DNA of 27,084 nucleotides from JAXGTD01 sp040775095 (GCA_040775095.1 JAXGTD010000047.1:1-27084); one strand, 5' to 3'; counted from the stretch's first letter, positions 1-9,399 are shown. The notes: generated by a model not told the origin, from the letters alone. A program made the numbers and translations.

Positions 1-139
1 CAGGGGTGTTGGCCGTCGGGCCGGCACCGGTCCCGTCGTCCGGCGGGCTGGCAGTCGGAAGCCCCGTGCAACCGCCGAGGGCGATGGCCAGGGCCATGCT
101 GACGAAAAAGCCCGCGCGGGGGCGGGCTTCTGTCGTCAC
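1..139 (-). CDS. Lipoprotein N-terminus (partial, runs off left edge)
   Basis: An open frame begins at a GTG (137-139) and stays open to base 1, giving about 46 residues. The N-terminus reads as a lipoprotein signal: a short n-region with two arginines, a hydrophobic stretch (FFVSMALAIAL), then the lipobox LGGC with the cysteine at residue 24, followed by a Pro/Gly/Ala/Thr-rich linker. The product is therefore probably lipidated and membrane-anchored; its function cannot be seen from this fragment. An ATG at 95-97 is an alternative start but leaves only nine residues before the cysteine and no positive charge, so the GTG is preferred. There is no good ribosome binding site before the GTG. The frame starts 16 bases after the SCP2-domain gene, and its first codons coincide with a terminator-like hairpin, which is odd. 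A non-coding origin of the frame is possible. Confidence 0.45.
   Translation of the reverse strand, partial: MTTEARPRAGFFVSMALAIALGGCTGLPTASPPDDGTGAGPTANTP
105..129 (-). terminator. Rho-independent terminator-like hairpin after the SCP2-domain gene
   Basis: Read on the minus strand, the arms AAGCCCGC and GCGGGCTT form a perfect 8-bp GC-rich stem around a 6-nt loop and run into a T-rich tract (complement of 105-109). It lies about 27 bases past the stop of the SCP2-domain gene, where a terminator for that gene would be expected. It also overlaps the proposed first codons of the lipoprotein, so one of the two calls may be wrong, or the hairpin may act as an attenuator. Confidence 0.55.
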
Positions 140-155
140 ATCCCAAGCGGGGCGT

Positions 156-569
156 CTAGCCGAGCTCGTCGGCACCGATGGACTTCATCAGGCCGAAGCT
201 CTTGACGAAAGGACCGGCCATGCGAGGGTCCTTGATCATCGCGGCGTAGTCACCGTGTTTGAACTTCAGCTTGCCGGTGGCATAGGCGGTGCCCATCCCC
301 ATCATGCCGATGCCCTTCTCGACCCACTTGAGCCAGTCTTTCATGTCGGCGCGCATGTCCCAGTCGGGCTTCTCGCCGGCCCAGTCGCCGGCACGGGTGC
401 AGATACCGCTCTCGACGACAAAGACGCCGCGCGGATCCTCCTCGTTCTTGAATCCGCAGGTGATGATGGAACTGAAGCCGATATCCGCCAGCTTGTTGCT
501 GACCTCGGGATCGTTGTTCCACGCGTCTTTCAGTTGGTTCATCCAATCGGCGGAAAACAGTTGGGCCAT
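156..569 (-). CDS. SCP2 sterol-binding-domain protein, small stand-alone form
   Basis: The 137-residue product matches the small bacterial proteins made of a single SCP2-like fold, which offers a hydrophobic tunnel for lipids. Recognisable segments are the N-terminal FSADWMNQLKDAWNNDPE, the central IITCGFKNEEDPRGVFVVE, and the C-terminal TGKLKFKHGDYAAMIKDP followed by a GPF and a short helix. There is no signal peptide, so it is probably cytoplasmic. The ATG at 567-569 was chosen because GGAGG lies 11 bases upstream; the frame could extend 18 codons further, but those residues do not look like the family. It is preceded by a 173-base gap containing an extended -10 motif and followed by a strong hairpin, so it may be transcribed alone. 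It ends in TAG, which matters for the tolC amber discussion. The ligand is unknown. Confidence 0.9.
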   Translation of the reverse strand: MAQLFSADWMNQLKDAWNNDPEVSNKLADIGFSSIITCGFKNEEDPRGVFVVESGICTRAGDWAGEKPDWDMRADMKDWLKWVEKGIGMMGMGTAYATGKLKFKHGDYAAMIKDPRMAGPFVKSFGLMKSIGADELG

Positions 570-653
570 GGTGTCGCTATCCTCCATCGTCTGCAAAGTG
601 GGCCGCGCGAGGAGCCCCGCCACGACCCGTTGGAATTATCATCTGCCGCGACG

Positions 654-662
654 ATTCTAGCA
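654..662 (-). promoter_or_regulatory. Candidate extended -10 promoter for the SCP2-domain gene
   Basis: On the minus strand the sequence TGCTAGAAT fits the extended -10 pattern TGnTATAAT with one mismatch. It sits about 85 bases before the chosen start codon. No convincing -35 hexamer is seen at 17 bp, which extended -10 promoters can tolerate. This is a motif match only. Confidence 0.3.
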
Positions 663-742
663 GGATCGCGGCGGATGGAGACGGTCATTCGGCCTATCGG
701 GCCAGGTTCAACGCGTACCGTGTTTTCGGCCGGCGTCGGTGC

Positions 743-2275
743 TTATGCAAAGTCCAGTGTTACCCCTGCATCAGTCAGGCGCGTTGCCTCCTGTTCCAGT
801 TCCAGCTGCGTCAGCGGGTGGTCCTTGAGCCAGCCATCGGGGAAGCGCACGCTGAGCATGTCCGCCTCGACGGAGAGCACCGGTGCCGGTTTGGCCGAGA
901 CGGATCGGCCCCGGTGTAGCAGCGCCGCGAGGCGCAGGATGACGCACAGACGCCGCGCGCAGTCTCGCGCGGCCCGCGGCAGGGCCAGCAGTGCGTCGAT
1001 CGGGACCTTGCGACGGTGTCCCAGCACGAGTGCCGCGAGCACGTCCTGCTCCTGTCGGGTAAACCCGGACAGGTCCGCGTTGCGCAGCAAATAGGCGCCG
1101 TGTTTTTGATACTGGCTGTGCGCGACCGCGAGGCCAACCTCGTGCAACTGGGCGGCCCAGCCAAGGATGCCGGGATGGTTGGGACTCTCGAGTGCCCAAG
1201 CCTCGCGCACCTGTGCAAGCATCATCAAAGCGGTGTCCCCAACCCGTTGCGCGTGCTCCAGATCGACATCGAAACGGCGGCACAGGGTGGCAACGGTCCG
1301 TTCGCGCACGTCCTCGTGGCGGGTGCGGCCGATCATTTCGTAGATCAGCCCCTCGCGTAGCGCCTGATCGGACACATGCATGTGCTCGATGCCGAGGTTC
1401 TGGAAGACCGAGCGCAGCACCGCGACACCGCCGGCGAACACCGGGCGACGCTCCTCGGCGAGTCCCTGTAGCGCGATGGCCGATACCTGTCCGTACTCGA
1501 GCAGCGCCTCGCGCAGCCGGGTCAGCGAGGCGGCCGTGATGCCGCCTTCACTCCAGCCCTCGGCCATGACGACCGACTCGATGGCCTTGATGGTGCCCGA
1601 GCTTCCCGTCGCGGTGCTCCAGCCGGCATGGCGGAAGAGCTCGCGCACCGGGCGGATCTCCAGCGCACCGGCCAGCTCCGCCTGCTCCATGGACTTTTGG
1701 GTGATCTTGTCGTTGGCGAAGAACCGGCGCGAGCTGCTCACGCAGCCCATGTAGAGGCTTTCGCGGAGGATTGGCGTGAACCCCTGGCCGACGATCACCT
1801 CGGTGCTGCCACCGCCGATATCGATGACCAGCCGCTTCTCGTCGCCGATGGCGAGTCCGTGGGCCACACCGAGATAGACCAGGCGGGCCTCCTCGCGCCC
1901 GGCGATGACCTCCACGGGGTGCCCGAGGGCCCATTCGGCCTGTTCGACAAAGCCGGTCTCGGGGCGAAGCTGTCGCAGCGTGTTGGTGCCGACCACGCGC
2001 ACGTTGCCGGGCGCCATCTCGCGCAGCCGCTGCCCCATGCGTTCAAGACAGGCGAGCGCGCGTTCCGCGACCTCGGCGCGAAGGTGCTTGTTCTCGGTGA
2101 GCCCCTCGCCGAGGCGCACCATTTCCTTGTGGCGATCGATTACCTGGAGGGTGCCCCCGTCACTGCGGGCAACGATCATGTGAAAGGAGTTCGAGCCCAG
2201 ATCCACCGCGGCGAAGGTCTCCGCCAGACGGGTCGGTGGGGGCGAGTCGGGTAGGGGGTCCGCTACGGTCGTCAT
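743..2275 (-). CDS. ppx: Exopolyphosphatase / guanosine pentaphosphate phosphatase (Ppx/GppA)
   Basis: The 510-residue length matches Ppx/GppA enzymes (about 500), which release phosphate from the ends of polyphosphate chains or hydrolyse pppGpp. The N-terminal actin-like ATPase fold shows the phosphate-1 motif AAVDLGSNSFHMIVAR near residue 22. Further on are VIDIGGGSTEVIVG (phosphate-2) and TGSSGTIKAIE. The C-terminal half is an HD-type helical domain with LHEVGLAVAHSQYQKHGAYLL. The start at 2273-2275 is preceded by GAGGA with suitable spacing; an upstream extension of 73 codons is low-complexity and unlike the family. It follows the mechanosensitive channel gene by 160 bases on the same strand and may be co-transcribed with it. 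Ppx and GppA cannot be separated by sequence alone. It is not adjacent to ppk, and the PhoBR pair lies about 16 kb away. Confidence 0.93.
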   Translation of the reverse strand: MTTVADPLPDSPPPTRLAETFAAVDLGSNSFHMIVARSDGGTLQVIDRHKEMVRLGEGLTENKHLRAEVAERALACLERMGQRLREMAPGNVRVVGTNTLRQLRPETGFVEQAEWALGHPVEVIAGREEARLVYLGVAHGLAIGDEKRLVIDIGGGSTEVIVGQGFTPILRESLYMGCVSSSRRFFANDKITQKSMEQAELAGALEIRPVRELFRHAGWSTATGSSGTIKAIESVVMAEGWSEGGITAASLTRLREALLEYGQVSAIALQGLAEERRPVFAGGVAVLRSVFQNLGIEHMHVSDQALREGLIYEMIGRTRHEDVRERTVATLCRRFDVDLEHAQRVGDTALMMLAQVREAWALESPNHPGILGWAAQLHEVGLAVAHSQYQKHGAYLLRNADLSGFTRQEQDVLAALVLGHRRKVPIDALLALPRAARDCARRLCVILRLAALLHRGRSVSAKPAPVLSVEADMLSVRFPDGWLKDHPLTQLELEQEATRLTDAGVTLDFA

Positions 2276-2435
2276 GCTGTCCTCGGCGCTCCGGCGGCTG
2301 GGGATGATATACCCGAAGGGGATGGTTTTCGAGTCGGGATCGATCCCGCGCGCCGGCGACAGGCGACTGCGGGCCCATGGGTAAAGCCGAACGCTCGCGG
2401 TAGATGGGGAGCGCGCGACCGATTCCGGGAGCAAA

Positions 2436-5400
2436 TCAGCTATCGCCTCCGGGTGGCGGCGACTGGCTGCTGCCGGTTGGCGCGGCACCGGCACGCTCGG
2501 CCCGTGTCAGTCGGATATCCAGGGGTTGGGCCGCGTGTACGTGAATGTCGCGTTGCGGGAACGCGATGCCGATGCCGGCGGCCCGGAACCTGTCGTCGAT
2601 CGCGTGGTGCAGCTCGGTGGTGACGGCCAGGCGGTACTCGAGTGACTCCAGATAGCAGCGCAGGACCAATGTGAGGGCATTGTCGCCAAACCCCTCGAAG
2701 CTCGTGACCGGCTCGGGATCGCGCATCACCCGCGGATTCTCCGCCGCCACCTCGGCCAACAGCTGGCGGGCCTTGTGCGCATCGCAGCCATACTCCACCC
2801 CCACGGGGATGACGACCCGGTTGACCTGATCACTCAGACTCCAGTTCAACAGGCGCCCGGTGATGAACTCCTTGTTCGGGACCAACAGCTCCTGCTTGTC
2901 CCAGTTGCGCACGGTGGTCGCGCGGATCTCGATCTTGCTGACCTTGCCGGTGGTGTCGCCAATGCTGACGATGTCACCCACCCGCACCGGGCGCTCGAAC
3001 AGGATGATCAGTCCGCTGATGAAGTTCGCGACGATCTCCTGAAGCCCGAAGCCGATGCCGACACTGAGCGCCGCCACCAGCCATTGCACCTGTCCCCAGG
3101 AGAGGCCCAGCGTGCTGAACACCAGCAACACGCCAACGCCGGTGATGGCATAACCGGTCAGGGTCGTCACCGCGTAGCGGCTGCCCGCGGTGACGGATGT
3201 GTTGCGCAGCAGCAGGATCTCGATCAGCGCCGGCAGATTCTTCGCGGCCGCGGTGGCGAGGATGGCAATGATCAGGATCAGGCCGAGATCGGCCAGGGTG
3301 ACCGGGATCATTGCCTCGGTGCCATCGACGGTGCCCGCATAGCTCCAGAGCGTGATGCGCTCGAACATGTTCAACGCCGGCAACACCTCGGACCAGATCA
3401 GCCACAGACTCACGGCGCCGGCGATGACGATCAGTGTATTGATCAGTCGACGTGTCTGCCCGTCCAGCGCGGCGAGATCCACCTCGGCCTCCGCGGCGAC
3501 GGCCGCCTCGCCGCCATGCACGTCCGCATCCCTTTGTGCCTCTCGACTGGCGCGGCGCTCCAGAGCCGCCTTGAGCGCGAGACTGCGTCGGGCCACGATC
3601 AGCCACCGCACGATGACCTGATGCGCCACCACCAGCGCGAGCACCACCCACAATTCCCGGATCAGCGATTCCAGCAGCGTCGCGGCCGTATAGAGATACC
3701 CGGCGAGTACCATCACCGCGAGCGCCAGGGGTACGCCGGCCGCCATCGGATACCAGAGGCGGCGCAGCCGGTTACCCCATCCCTCCGGGTGTTCGGCCAA
3801 CATGTGCTTGAAGGCCCCTCTGGATGGGTTCAACACCCTTGCGGTGAACACCGCGAGTCCGATCATGAAGGCGACCAGCGAGAGTCGGCCGAGGGTGCCG
3901 CTGAAGGCGGGGTCCTGGTGGTGATAGACGGCCGCGGCGACGAATCCGATGGGGATCAGAACCAGGGTGGCCCAATTGAAGTTCCGTCGCAGTAGCTGCA
4001 ACGTGTCGGCATTCCAGCGAAAATGGCGGTCCGCCACGCCGCCGGGTATACACAACAGCCGGAAGGCCCGCAGGTAGAAGAGCGCGACAGCCGATCGGAC
4101 CAGTGCCTGGCCGATCGCCTTGGTGAACGCGGTCGCCTCCAACGACAGATTGAGCCGCCAGCCGATCAGCATGATCAGCAGCGGCCAGGGCACCGCGAGC
4201 AACAGGGTCAGGCCCAATGCCTGCAGCGTATAGCCGAAGCGGTCGGTGCTCACGCGCCGCAGGGGCTCGGCGCTGGCCCGGATTGCATCCTTGATCGCGC
4301 GGGTCTTCCACAGCAATATCGCGAACGCCGACAGACCGAGCAACAGCAACGCCGAGTGCAACAGCTCGTAGAGCAGCACATCGCCCACCTCGAGCCAGTT
4401 GGTCGGGGCGATGAGCCAGATCGTGGCGAACGGCAGGGCGCCGAAGCCCTGCTGCGTGATCGGGACGATGCTGCGCACCCACAGCAGGCGCTCCGCCAGG
4501 TAGTCGTCATACTCGGTCGCGATCTGAACCAGCTGCTCGACGTCGTAGTCCAGCTCGGTCAGCCCGCGCAGATAGCTGTCTTCGATCGAGATCAGTCGCT
4601 TGAGCAGGTCCTTGCGCCGTTCGACCGGTGCGCGCAGCTCGGCACGCACCGCCGCGCGTTGCGCCTCGGGCAGCGCCGCGAGGGCGGTGTCGAGATACTC
4701 GTCGGTTGCGCGCAGACGGCGCAACTCCTCGCGATAGCGGATCTGATTGAGTGTCGCATCGGAGATGCTCTCGGCACGTTGCGCGCTCTCCTTGCGATAG
4801 GTGCGTAACTCCGGCAGCTGGCCACGCTGCTCGATCAGTACCTGTCCGAGCGCACGATTGAGGCCGGCGGCCTCGATGCGCTGTTTGGTGCTGCGAAAAT
4901 CCTCCTCGATCCGGCCGCGTAGCGCATCGATCTTGGCCTGTTCGTCATCGAGGCGGTCGAGACGCCCGGTCAGACCCGTGATGGCGTCGCTCAGCGCCGC
5001 GTTCTGTTTGACGATCTGTTTGACGATCGGATGGGCCCCGGCCGTCGCCGCCTCGGCCGCCTCGGTCTCCGCGCGCACCTGTTGCGCATCGATGTGGCGC
5101 AGCCGGTCGGCCTCATTTTCCAGGTAGGCCCGCCGGGCCTTGAGTGCCTTGAGCTCTTGCTGCCCGCGCTCGCGGCGCAGGAGGTTGAGATCGGTGCGTG
5201 CCCCCGCGCTGAGGATCTGCTGGTCGAGCATCAGGACCTCGGCGCGCAGCGCATCGCGGCCGCTCTCCAGGACCCACTGGCGCACCTGCTTGTCCACGGG
5301 CGAGAGCCCCTCGGGGAGCGCCCGCTTGAGCTCGGCATCGATGTCCTGGAGCTCCAGCTTCGCCGCGCCCAGGCGTTTGCGGGCGACCGTTGGCTGCTTG

Positions 5401-5933
5401 TCCACCTCCTCGAGAACCTTGTCCACCTCGGCAAGCTGGGCCTCGATCGAGGTCGTCCCGGCCTGCTCGCGCGCGAGCAAGCGCTCGACATCCTGCAGTG
5501 TCGCGTCGGCGGGGAGGGCAACTGGCGGTGCTGGCTGTCCGGCCTCGCTGGCGGCGTCGAGCTCAGCACGAATCCTGGCCGCCTCTTCCGGACCACGCTC
5601 GATGGCTTCCTTGTAGTCGGCCGCCTGCACGTTGAAGGCGGCGAGCTGCTGCAGGTTGGTCAGCACCGTGCGGTACTGTTCAACCAGTCCCTTTTTTGCC
5701 TCCTCATCCAGTGTGCTGCTGGCCTCCGCCTCCTTGATTTTGCTCTCGACCAGCTCGGGGGTGAGGGATGAGGTGATGACCGGGGTCTGGGCAACAGCCG
5801 GGGCTGTCTCCTCCGCGGCGGCAGCGGGCGAGTCGGGTTGGGCAAGCGCCAACGGTGCTGTCAGCAACAGCGATGTCAGCAAGGCGGCGATTGACTGGTG
5901 ACGGGGACGAGCGATGAGAGGGCGGGCGGTCAT
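2436..5933 (-). CDS. Large mechanosensitive channel, MscK/MscM (KefA) type
   Basis: The 1165-residue product has the architecture of the large MscS-superfamily channels, which open under membrane tension to release solutes during osmotic downshock; E. coli MscK has 1120 residues. Order: a signal peptide ending near ALALA-Q (residue about 31), a long charged periplasmic region with heptad-like helices (about 45-480), a series of hydrophobic segments (about 510-900), then the MscS core. The core contains the pore helix and hinge around LSVGIGFGLQEIVANFISG, followed by LFERPVRVGDIVSIG and LVPNKEFITGRLLNWSLSD, and a cytoplasmic vestibule. The C-terminal tail is Pro/Ser/Gly-rich. The start at 5931-5933 gives the signal peptide directly; the 101-codon upstream extension is Arg/Ser-rich and unlikely. 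No strong ribosome binding site is seen. MscK and MscM cannot be told apart here. It lies between yheT and ppx on the same strand. Confidence 0.93.
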   Translation of the reverse strand: MTARPLIARPRHQSIAALLTSLLLTAPLALAQPDSPAAAAEETAPAVAQTPVITSSLTPELVESKIKEAEASSTLDEEAKKGLVEQYRTVLTNLQQLAAFNVQAADYKEAIERGPEEAARIRAELDAASEAGQPAPPVALPADATLQDVERLLAREQAGTTSIEAQLAEVDKVLEEVDKQPTVARKRLGAAKLELQDIDAELKRALPEGLSPVDKQVRQWVLESGRDALRAEVLMLDQQILSAGARTDLNLLRRERGQQELKALKARRAYLENEADRLRHIDAQQVRAETEAAEAATAGAHPIVKQIVKQNAALSDAITGLTGRLDRLDDEQAKIDALRGRIEEDFRSTKQRIEAAGLNRALGQVLIEQRGQLPELRTYRKESAQRAESISDATLNQIRYREELRRLRATDEYLDTALAALPEAQRAAVRAELRAPVERRKDLLKRLISIEDSYLRGLTELDYDVEQLVQIATEYDDYLAERLLWVRSIVPITQQGFGALPFATIWLIAPTNWLEVGDVLLYELLHSALLLLGLSAFAILLWKTRAIKDAIRASAEPLRRVSTDRFGYTLQALGLTLLLAVPWPLLIMLIGWRLNLSLEATAFTKAIGQALVRSAVALFYLRAFRLLCIPGGVADRHFRWNADTLQLLRRNFNWATLVLIPIGFVAAAVYHHQDPAFSGTLGRLSLVAFMIGLAVFTARVLNPSRGAFKHMLAEHPEGWGNRLRRLWYPMAAGVPLALAVMVLAGYLYTAATLLESLIRELWVVLALVVAHQVIVRWLIVARRSLALKAALERRASREAQRDADVHGGEAAVAAEAEVDLAALDGQTRRLINTLIVIAGAVSLWLIWSEVLPALNMFERITLWSYAGTVDGTEAMIPVTLADLGLILIIAILATAAAKNLPALIEILLLRNTSVTAGSRYAVTTLTGYAITGVGVLLVFSTLGLSWGQVQWLVAALSVGIGFGLQEIVANFISGLIILFERPVRVGDIVSIGDTTGKVSKIEIRATTVRNWDKQELLVPNKEFITGRLLNWSLSDQVNRVVIPVGVEYGCDAHKARQLLAEVAAENPRVMRDPEPVTSFEGFGDNALTLVLRCYLESLEYRLAVTTELHHAIDDRFRAAGIGIAFPQRDIHVHAAQPLDIRLTRAERAGAAPTGSSQSPPPGGDS

Positions 5934-6187
5934 GGTGTCGTGTCTGGTGGTCGGCAAAGGCGGGGCGGTCGCGCGGATCGGTCCTGCGCGGCGCGCTGAC
6001 CCGGCCGGGCCGGTACAGGCGGGTTGCAGACTGGCACGCCGCACGGTGCGCGCCGCCAATCTGCCCGAGCGCGGCGATCTGTGCAACTGCCACGACGACC
6101 GGTCAGCCCCTGGCGGACTGGATCGCCGCCTTGCGCCCGCGCTGAGCCGCGCCCGGCTCGGGGGATCAGCGGCCGTGCGTGTTGCCG

Positions 6188-7147
6188 TCAGTCCGCGGGG
6201 TCTCCGAGGAAAGACAGGATCCTCTCCTCCAGCCACCAGCGTGGGCGCCAGGGCAGGGTGCCGGCGACGAACCCGACGTGGCCGCCGTGGGCGGCGAGCT
6301 CGAGCGTCACACCGGGCCCGAGCTCGTGCTCGAACGGCACCGTGGTGGGGAACATGAACGGGTCATCGGCGGCGTGGACGACCAGCGTGCGCGTGCGGAT
6401 ACGCGGCAAGAACTGCCGGCAACTGGCGCGATCGTAGTAATCGCGCACGCCGTCAAATCCATTCAGCGGCGCGGTGATGCGATCATCGAACTGGTTGAAG
6501 CCATCGATCCGGTCGATGTCGACATCCAGCGGCGAGGGCATGCTCGCGAACTTGCGCCGATAGCCGTCCTTGAGCCTGGCGATCAGGTGGCGGCGATACA
6601 GGCGCGATGAGCCGATGTCGAGCCGCAGCATTGCGTCACGCAACATGAAGGGTGTGGACACCGCGATGGCCCGGGTCAGCAGCGGCGCGTCGCGCTCGCC
6701 GAGGTATTTCAGCAGCAGGTTGGCGCCCAAAGAGAAGCCGATCGCGGTCGTTGGCGCGTCGGATGGGGCCGCGCCGAGCTGCTCCAGCACCTCGGCCAGG
6801 TCATCGCTGGCGCCGGAGTGATAGGCGCGCGCGAGCCGGTTCGGCTCGCCGCTACAGCCGCGCAGGTGCATGAACATTGGACGATAGCCGGCGTCCGCGA
6901 GTCGCGCGACCAGCGAGCCGGCGTAGTGTGACGCCAGACCGCCCTCGAGTCCGTGGACGAGGAGCACCCCGGGACCGTCGCCCTCGCCGCAGGAGAGGTC
7001 GATGAAGTCCCCGTCGGCCAGCTCGATGCGCCGGCGCTGCAGCCGCAGAGGCGGTCGGCGGCGGAACAGCGACGGCCAGATCGTCTGCAGATGCGCCCCG
7101 GGCAGCCACCAGGCCGGGCGAAATGTGCTGGTCGTGATCTTGCCCAT
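6188..7147 (-). CDS. yheT: YheT-family alpha/beta hydrolase
   Basis: The 319-residue protein carries the signature of the YheT (ABHD1/3-like) hydrolase family. The N-terminus has the typical FRPAWWLPGAHLQTIWPSL motif. The catalytic triad is visible: the nucleophile elbow GFSLGAN (Ser139), an aspartate in HAADDPFM, and a histidine in AAHGGHVGFV. The oxyanion region is VLLVHGLEGG. The physiological substrate of bacterial YheT is not established; esterase activity is the family expectation. The start is supported by AGGAG a few bases before the ATG. The gene follows the ABC exporter gene by 64 bases and may be in its transcription unit. No signal peptide is present, so it is probably cytosolic or membrane-associated. 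Confidence 0.93.
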   Translation of the reverse strand: MGKITTSTFRPAWWLPGAHLQTIWPSLFRRRPPLRLQRRRIELADGDFIDLSCGEGDGPGVLLVHGLEGGLASHYAGSLVARLADAGYRPMFMHLRGCSGEPNRLARAYHSGASDDLAEVLEQLGAAPSDAPTTAIGFSLGANLLLKYLGERDAPLLTRAIAVSTPFMLRDAMLRLDIGSSRLYRRHLIARLKDGYRRKFASMPSPLDVDIDRIDGFNQFDDRITAPLNGFDGVRDYYDRASCRQFLPRIRTRTLVVHAADDPFMFPTTVPFEHELGPGVTLELAAHGGHVGFVAGTLPWRPRWWLEERILSFLGDPAD

Positions 7148-7211
7148 TGCTCTCCTGTCCCCCGACGTGTCGTTCTTTGACCGATCCCGGTCGCGGCCGA
7201 CAAGGCCTGTT

Positions 7212-9023
7212 TCACACCGCCCGGCGGCGGTACAGCGTCGCGTAGGGCCCGTCTGCCTCGATCAGGTCCTCATGGCGCCCCTGCTCGACGATGCGCCCCT
7301 GCTCGAGCACCAGCACGCGCTCGGCGCGGCGCACCGCGCTGAGCCGATGGGCGATGATCAGCGTCGTGCGTCCGGCCAGGAAGCTGTCCAATGCGCCGTG
7401 CAACCGCGCCTCGGTATCGCTGTCCAGTGCCGAGGTGGCCTCGTCCAGGATCACCACCTTTGGATCGGCAAGCACCATGCGCGCGATCGCCACGCGCTGG
7501 CGTTGTCCACCCGAGAGGCGGATGCCGCCACGGCCGATCAGGGTGTCGAGCCCTTTCGGGAGCGCGGCGGCGACATCGGCCAACTGCGCGACCTCGAGCG
7601 CCTTCCAGAGTCTGTCGTCCGCGATGTCCCGACCCAGGGTCAGGTTCATGCGCAGCGTGTCAGGGAACAGTGCCGGGTGCTGCAGCACGGTGGCGACGTT
7701 GTCGCGGACCACATCCATGCCGATACGCTCGATGGGGACAGAATCGAACAGGATGCGCCCGGAACCGGTGGGATAGAGTCCAAGCAGCACCTGTACCAGC
7801 GTCGTCTTGCCCCCGCCGCTGGCGCCCACCACCGCGACCTTCTCACCGGCGGCGATACGAAACGAGATGCGGTCCAGCACCGTCGGACCATCGCCGTAGG
7901 CGAAGCACAGGGCGTCGAGCTCGACCGCGACGGTGCGTCGACCAACGAAGGGATCGCGCTCGTGCGGGTAGCGCGGCTCCTGATGCATCCGGGTCAGCCG
8001 GTTGATTCGGGCCAGGGCGGCATCGGCACTGTGGAAGGCATACTGCACCCCGAGCACCTCCTGCACCGGTCCGACCATGAACCAGAGATACGCAATGAAG
8101 GCGAGCATCTGGCCGACACTGAGGCTCGAGGTTAGCACCATCAGCATACCCACGGCCCGGAAGAGGTCGAAGCCGAACAGCAGCACGATGAACGAGAGGC
8201 GGTTGGCCGCATCGCTCTTCCAGGTGTAGGTACTGGAGAATCGGCGGATCGCGTCGGCGCTGGCGATGGTGCGGCCGATGTAGAAACGCTCACGATTGCC
8301 GGCGCGGATCTGCTGGATCGCGTCGAGGGTCTCGGCCAGGCCCTCCTGGAACGCCTGATAGGCGCTGTTCTCGCGTCGTTTCATCTCTTTGACCCGACGC
8401 CCGAAGACGGTGGTGACATAGATCACGAGCGGATTGATCAACAAAATCAGCAGCCCGAGTTGCCAGTGCATCCACAGCAGCACCACCGCGGTGCCCAGGA
8501 TGCTGAGCACCGCGACCACGGACTTGGCCACGGCCGTGCCAACGAACTGGTCGATGACGTCCAGGTCGGTGACCAGATGCGAGGCCACGGTTCCACTGCC
8601 AAGTGTCTCGTACTCGGCCATGGAGACCCGTTGCAGACGCAGTAGCAGGTCGCGGCGCAGCCGAAAGATCACATCCTTTGAAATGACCGTGAACTGGCGC
8701 ATCTGCCAGACACCGAGTATCAACGATAGGGCGCGCAGCAACAGGGTCACGACCAGCGCCAGGAGGATGTAGCCCCACGCCCCTTGCCATCCATCCGGGA
8801 GCACCTGGTCCATGAGCCCCGTCGCGGCGCCGGGTTGATGCAGTAGCACCTCGTCGACCAATACCGGCATCAGGAGGGGCACGGGCACCGCTGCCGCGGC
8901 GCCGAGCAGGGCGACGACGTTGGCCAGGATCAGCTCGCGTCGGTGGCGCCGGACCATGGCGACCAGGTCCGGCCAGCAATAGCCGGTCGGGGAGATCGGT
9001 GCAATCTTGGGTGCGTTGGACAT
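7212..9023 (-). CDS. ABC exporter half-transporter (membrane domain fused to ATPase)
   Basis: The 603-residue protein is a fused type-IV ABC exporter that would work as a homodimer or heterodimer in the inner membrane. Residues up to about 330 hold six hydrophobic segments. The ATPase domain follows, with Walker A GASGGGKTTL near 399, signature LSGGQRQRVAIARM near 501, Walker B VVILDEATSALD near 521, and the H-loop IIAHRLS near 556. There is no N-terminal C39 peptidase or peptidase-like domain, so it is not an obvious bacteriocin or RTX transporter; the overall form resembles MsbA-like lipid or drug exporters. The start at 9021-9023 is the first ATG giving a normal N-terminus, but its ribosome binding site is weak. 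The gene is divergent from tolC, which could hint at a shared export route. The substrate cannot be predicted. Confidence 0.92.
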   Translation of the reverse strand: MSNAPKIAPISPTGYCWPDLVAMVRRHRRELILANVVALLGAAAAVPVPLLMPVLVDEVLLHQPGAATGLMDQVLPDGWQGAWGYILLALVVTLLLRALSLILGVWQMRQFTVISKDVIFRLRRDLLLRLQRVSMAEYETLGSGTVASHLVTDLDVIDQFVGTAVAKSVVAVLSILGTAVVLLWMHWQLGLLILLINPLVIYVTTVFGRRVKEMKRRENSAYQAFQEGLAETLDAIQQIRAGNRERFYIGRTIASADAIRRFSSTYTWKSDAANRLSFIVLLFGFDLFRAVGMLMVLTSSLSVGQMLAFIAYLWFMVGPVQEVLGVQYAFHSADAALARINRLTRMHQEPRYPHERDPFVGRRTVAVELDALCFAYGDGPTVLDRISFRIAAGEKVAVVGASGGGKTTLVQVLLGLYPTGSGRILFDSVPIERIGMDVVRDNVATVLQHPALFPDTLRMNLTLGRDIADDRLWKALEVAQLADVAAALPKGLDTLIGRGGIRLSGGQRQRVAIARMVLADPKVVILDEATSALDSDTEARLHGALDSFLAGRTTLIIAHRLSAVRRAERVLVLEQGRIVEQGRHEDLIEADGPYATLYRRRAV

Positions 9024-9399
9024 GGATTTCCGCGGCGGGGCGGCATACTGTTTGGTAAGCTGAAGGCACGACCACACGAATCGCGCATCCAGATTTGAAC
9101 GCGCGCGCGGGTCGGCCGCGGTGCATAGTATCGTGCCGGGGACGTGGGACGACCACCTGGGTCATCCGGCCAGAGATGTCGAACGGCACGCGGGGGGCGT
9201 GATCGGCGCGACCCGGCGCGGCGCGTCTTCCAACCCCGCGCGGGCGCCGCTGTCGCCCATGATCGCGAAATGCTCCACCCCATCACGGGGGTTGGAGTGC
9301 AGGCTTGGCAATTGTGGCACTGCAACACTGTCGCATATACTTTGCCGGAGCAAAGGTGCGGCCTATCCGCATCGCCCGTCACATCAGGACCACCAAAAA
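9024..9399. other. Divergent intergenic region between ABC exporter gene and tolC
   Basis: This 376-bp stretch holds the promoters for both flanking genes. I see no convincing protein-coding sequence; the plus-strand frame that reads through it is the upstream extension of tolC and lacks family-like residues before 9400. A candidate tolC promoter lies near the right end. No clear operator or long palindrome was found. Confidence 0.6.
9312..9341 (+). promoter_or_regulatory. Candidate sigma-70 promoter for tolC
   Basis: TATACT at 9336-9341 matches the -10 consensus at five of six positions. TTGTGG at 9312-9317, 18 bp upstream, is a weak -35 with only TTG conserved. The -10 lies about 60 bases before the tolC ATG. 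This is motif-level support only. Confidence 0.35.

Noticed and set aside
2775..3995. A 406-codon plus-strand frame opposite the mechanosensitive channel gene
   Set aside because: Antisense to the conserved MscS core; composition rich in His, Gln, Asp and Arg as expected for a reverse-complement frame.
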